Shown here in pieces: positions 61,285-64,000 of a stretch of DNA of 64,000 nucleotides. The translations under genes were made by a program, and so were the position numbers. Position 1 is the stretch's first letter, and the number at the start of each line of letters is the position of its first letter. The notes under the pieces were generated by a model that searched no databases, was not told the origin of the DNA, and was given only the letters and a program-made list of their open reading frames with translations. The stretch lies in contig NZ_JAIUMC010000003.1 in the NCBI RefSeq assembly GCF_022565775.1, positions 32,796 to 96,795 on the forward strand. Reading direction: 5' to 3'. This stretch comes from Natronospirillum sp. GTDB taxonomy: Bacteria; Pseudomonadota; Gammaproteobacteria; Pseudomonadales; Natronospirillaceae.

Positions 61285-62343
61285 TCAGTTGACCTCTACC
61301 GGTTCAACCTGCTGGCCAACGGTCACAAACCCCTGTCCTACAGTGATCACACGGGCCGATGGGGGCAGCCCGGTCACCCATATGCCGTCCGTGGAGGAAC
61401 GCACCAGCTCAACGGCAGAAGCAACTACCCGGTCATCTGCGCTGAGGTGCTTGAGCGCGAGCTCACCCTGTTCGTTCAGACTGAGCAGGGCGGGGGAGAC
61501 AAAATGAGCCCTCACCGGCGCCAGCGGAAAGCGAATTTCTGCGGTCACACCCGCCACCGCCGGGGCTGGCTCGGTGGCCTCTATATCCACGGTAAATGTG
61601 CGGGTTTCCGGTCTTGCGCGGCTGCCGATATGGCTGATCCTGCCCATGAAACGGTCACCAGTGACCAGGGTCACTTCGGCATCATTGCCCACGGCCAGGC
61701 TGCCGATCCGGTTTTCGGAGACCTGGGCCCGTATCTTTAGGGGTGAATAGTCGAGAATTCGCACCACTTCTCCACCGGTGCTGACGAAGGAGCCCTGTTC
61801 AACGAGCCGCTCCTCGATGACACCACCGAAGGGCGCATGGATCCGGGTGCGCTCCAGTTGGCGTTCAAGGCTGCGCCGAGTGGCGGCAGCATCTTCAAAC
61901 TGCGCCTGCGCGGCGCGCAGGTCGGAGGCCGTTTGCAGACCCCGGTCCACGAGTCGGCGAACCCCGTCGAGTTCCGCTTCGCGCTGACTTTCGAGTGCCC
62001 GCGTTGAGATCAGTTGGTCCGGCAGGTCGCCTTCGTCAATGACCACCAGCAGGTCTCCACTGCTGACGAGTTGTCCCTGACTGACTGCGACCTGATCAAT
62101 GGTACCTGCTACCTGGGCCCGCACCACGACCTCACGGTTGACCCGGGTCTCCCCATTCACGACCAATGTGCGCGCCGTGTCCTCTGCCAGCAGGGTTCGT
62201 GTCTGCACCCGTGACAGTTGATCCTCTCCGGGAGCCTGTACAGAGTCGCGCGGTGCCAGATCGGCATCCAGCCCGGAGTACATCCAGATCGTCAGCAACA
62301 GCATGATCAATATGGCCGCGCCCTGGCCGAGGAATCGTTTCAT
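61285..62343 (-). CDS. RND efflux adaptor (HlyD/MFP family)
   Basis: A 352-residue periplasmic adaptor anchored by an N-terminal helix (about residues 6-24; no lipobox, so a membrane anchor and not a lipoprotein). The lipoyl halves AQVAGTIDQVAVSQGQLVSSGDLLVVID and RIHAPFGGVIEERLVEQGSFVSTGGEV enclose a short helical hairpin. A beta-barrel follows with VTLVTGDRFMGRISHIG. The hairpin (about 110-170) is short, which hints at the matching TolC type. It forms an operon with the permease and is divergent from uup. Confidence 0.93.
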   Translation of the reverse strand: MKRFLGQGAAILIMLLLTIWMYSGLDADLAPRDSVQAPGEDQLSRVQTRTLLAEDTARTLVVNGETRVNREVVVRAQVAGTIDQVAVSQGQLVSSGDLLVVIDEGDLPDQLISTRALESQREAELDGVRRLVDRGLQTASDLRAAQAQFEDAAATRRSLERQLERTRIHAPFGGVIEERLVEQGSFVSTGGEVVRILDYSPLKIRAQVSENRIGSLAVGNDAEVTLVTGDRFMGRISHIGSRARPETRTFTVDIEATEPAPAVAGVTAEIRFPLAPVRAHFVSPALLSLNEQGELALKHLSADDRVVASAVELVRSSTDGIWVTGLPPSARVITVGQGFVTVGQQVEPVEVN

Positions 62344-62451
62344 GAGATCTGTCCGTTATAAATGAAGGGCATTGTACCTCTGTCACAGACACTGGAGCCC
62401 CAGTCGCGGTAGTATATGAGGTTGCAAGTATCTGGAGTTCTGACACTTATC

Positions 62452-64000
62452 ATGCCGACACTTTCTTTACAATCCCTGCATCATGCTTATGGCTCCGAGC
62501 CGGTTCTGGATGCAGTCGAATGGCAGTTGAATACGAATGAACGGCTTTGTCTGGTAGGTCGCAATGGGGAAGGCAAAAGCACGCTGCTGCGCCTGCTGGC
62601 CGGAGTGGAGACACCGGACCAGGGCACCATAGGCTGGTCGGAAGATGCGCAGATCGGTTATGTGCCGCAATCGCTGCCGCCCAACGAAAGCGGCACCATC
62701 CGCAGTTTTGTGCTGGCCGGCGGTGGCCAGGCGGGTACCAAACTCTTGGCTTATGAAGACGAACTGTTGCGTGACCCGCAGTCCGCTGCGGTGGGGCGCC
62801 TTCAGCAATGGCTGGATGACAACATGGCCTGGGGTCTGGCGCAGCGTGTCGACACGGTGCTCAACCAGTTCGATCTGCAACCGGGGACACCACTGAACAA
62901 CCTGTCCGGCGGCTGGCGGCGCAAGGCGCTGGTCGCCCGGGCCCTGATTGCGCAGCCCAATGTGCTGCTGCTCGATGAGCCAACCAACCATCTCGATATC
63001 GACAGTATCGAATGGCTGGAGCAGTTTCTGCGTGGCTTCAGAGGCCTGGTGATCTTCGTCAGCCATGACCGGCAGTTTATCGATGCAGTGGCAGAAACGA
63101 TTGTCGAACTGGACCGCAGCAACCTCTATCGCTACCCGGCACCCTACGAATCATTCCTGATGGCCCGTGAAGAACGGTTGCGTATTGAGGCCGAGCAGCA
63201 AGCCCGCTTTGATCGCAGACTGGCCCAGGAAGAAACTTGGATCCGACAGGGGATCAAAGCCAGGCGGACTCGCAACGAGGGCCGGGTCAGACGTCTCGAA
63301 GCCTTGCGCGCCCAGCGCGCTGAACGCCGCGAGCTGGGCGGCTCGGCGCGGATGGAGCTGCAGGCGGCAGAGCGCAGCGGCAAACTGGTTTTCGAGTTGC
63401 AGAACCTGACGTTTCACTATGGAGAACATTGCATTGTCAGGGACTTCAGTACCGAAGTGCTGCGCGGTGACACTATTGCGCTGCTCGGGCCGAATGGTGT
63501 CGGCAAGACCACCCTGGTGCGTCTGCTGCTGGGAGAACTTGAGCCGGATGGCGGCGAGGTGCGGGTGGGTACCCGGCTGCAGTCTGCTTATTTTGATCAG
63601 GGTCGGCATCAACTGGACCCGGATCGTTCGGTCATGGACACCCTGTCCGAGGGACGAGAGTTTATCGAGATCAATGGTCAGCGTATCCACGTAGTGAGCT
63701 GGCTGGAGCGTTTTCTGTTTACGTCGCAGCAGGCCCGCAGTCCGGTGCGCACACTGAGTGGCGGGGAGGCCAACAGGCTGCTGCTGGCCAAGCTGTTCAG
63801 CCAGCCCGCCAACCTGCTGATCATGGACGAGCCCACCAACGATCTGGACCTGGATACGCTGGAGTTGCTGGAAGAATTGATTGTCGATTTTCCCGGAACG
63901 GTCATCGTTATCAGTCACGATCGCTACTTCATCGACCACGTGGCAACGCGTGTCTGGGGCATGAGCGGGGGCGGTAAGCTGGTCAACCTGGTGGGTGGCT
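62452..64000 (+). CDS. uup: ABC-F ATPase Uup, incomplete at window edge
   Basis: A soluble protein of at least 516 residues with two ABC ATPase domains; the frame runs off the right edge. First domain: LVGRNGEGKSTLLRLLAG, signature NLSGGWRRKALVARAL, Walker B LLLLDEPTNHLD, switch FVSHDR. Linker: WIRQGIKARRTRNEGRVRRL, the Uup-specific motif. Second domain: LLGPNGVGKTTLVRLLLG, LSGGEANRLLLAKL, LIMDEPTNDLD, ISHDRYF. There are no membrane helices. ABC-F proteins act on ribosomes or DNA intermediates; Uup in E. coli affects transposon excision and ribosome assembly. GGAG lies about 14 bases before ATG 62452. The usual C-terminal coiled coil is outside the window. Confidence 0.93.
   Translation, partial: MPTLSLQSLHHAYGSEPVLDAVEWQLNTNERLCLVGRNGEGKSTLLRLLAGVETPDQGTIGWSEDAQIGYVPQSLPPNESGTIRSFVLAGGGQAGTKLLAYEDELLRDPQSAAVGRLQQWLDDNMAWGLAQRVDTVLNQFDLQPGTPLNNLSGGWRRKALVARALIAQPNVLLLDEPTNHLDIDSIEWLEQFLRGFRGLVIFVSHDRQFIDAVAETIVELDRSNLYRYPAPYESFLMAREERLRIEAEQQARFDRRLAQEETWIRQGIKARRTRNEGRVRRLEALRAQRAERRELGGSARMELQAAERSGKLVFELQNLTFHYGEHCIVRDFSTEVLRGDTIALLGPNGVGKTTLVRLLLGELEPDGGEVRVGTRLQSAYFDQGRHQLDPDRSVMDTLSEGREFIEINGQRIHVVSWLERFLFTSQQARSPVRTLSGGEANRLLLAKLFSQPANLLIMDEPTNDLDLDTLELLEELIVDFPGTVIVISHDRYFIDHVATRVWGMSGGGKLVNLVGG

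Noticed and set aside
1..64000. CRISPR arrays, insertion sequences, prophage or other mobile DNA
   Set aside because: I saw no regularly spaced repeats, transposase or integrase motifs, or terminal inverted repeats. Coding density and base use look even across the window.

Overview
The window looks like chromosome of a motile, free-living gammaproteobacterium, GC-rich (around 58 % by eye). Several gene blocks resemble those of pseudomonads and related marine genera: moxR with VWA (Bat-type) genes, the 180-kDa type NAD-glutamate dehydrogenase, pyrD-rmf-rlmKL, ppsR next to ppsA, and nadK-yeaC-DUF2797-pepN. This taxonomic placement is inference from gene content. I see no rRNA or tRNA gene, CRISPR array, insertion sequence, phage gene or attachment site. 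This is core-like sequence, and the interest lies mostly in its control regions.

Layout. 1-4.4 kb (minus): two unrecognised membrane proteins, a LysE/RhtB exporter and rapA. 4.5-7.0 kb (plus): DUF3024, an HD-GYP phosphodiesterase and tcdA. 7.0-13.8 kb (minus): one tight operon moxR-DUF58-DUF4381-batA-batB/C-batD. 14.0-19.1 kb: gdhB and a DUF2835 gene whose start codon lies inside a perfect hairpin. 19.1-26.3 kb: an assimilatory nitrate/nitrite operon (nasC-like, nirB, nirD, nasA) behind a layered control region. 26.4-30.4 kb: pyrD, rmf, rlmKL. 30.5-37.3 kb: a GGDEF-EAL protein, then YihY, DUF418, trmA and ppsR on the minus strand. 37.6-46.2 kb: ppsA, a DnaJ-domain protein, DUF1853, nadK, yeaC, DUF2797, pepN. 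46.2-53.9 kb: a DUF1624 acyltransferase, a lysine-rich small protein, a Tas-like reductase, a chemoreceptor, gloB, yaaA, a YajG-like lipoprotein and a LysR regulator. 54.1-64.0 kb: a DUF5610 protein, a glutaredoxin-like protein, a lipoprotein, cheV, a MOSC protein, an RND efflux pair and the start of uup.

How genes work together. The nas operon carries its logic in about 300 bases. There are two NtrC-like sites, then a near-consensus sigma-54 promoter, then an RNA hairpin with the A1/G4 hexaloop recognised by ANTAR proteins. The 3' arm of that hairpin is also the 5' arm of a very strong intrinsic terminator placed 21 bases before the first start codon. This predicts expression only when nitrogen is short and nitrate or nitrite is present. 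Nitrate uptake genes and the ANTAR regulator are not in the window.

Two sequences match the flagellar sigma-28 (FliA) promoter in both elements with the correct N11/N15 spacing. One is in front of the chemoreceptor. The other is in front of the DUF5610 gene and ties that family of unknown function to the motility regulon. With cheV, the HD-GYP protein and the GGDEF-EAL protein, the window holds a scattered motility/c-di-GMP set. Most convergent gene pairs abut or overlap at their stop codons with no terminator between them.
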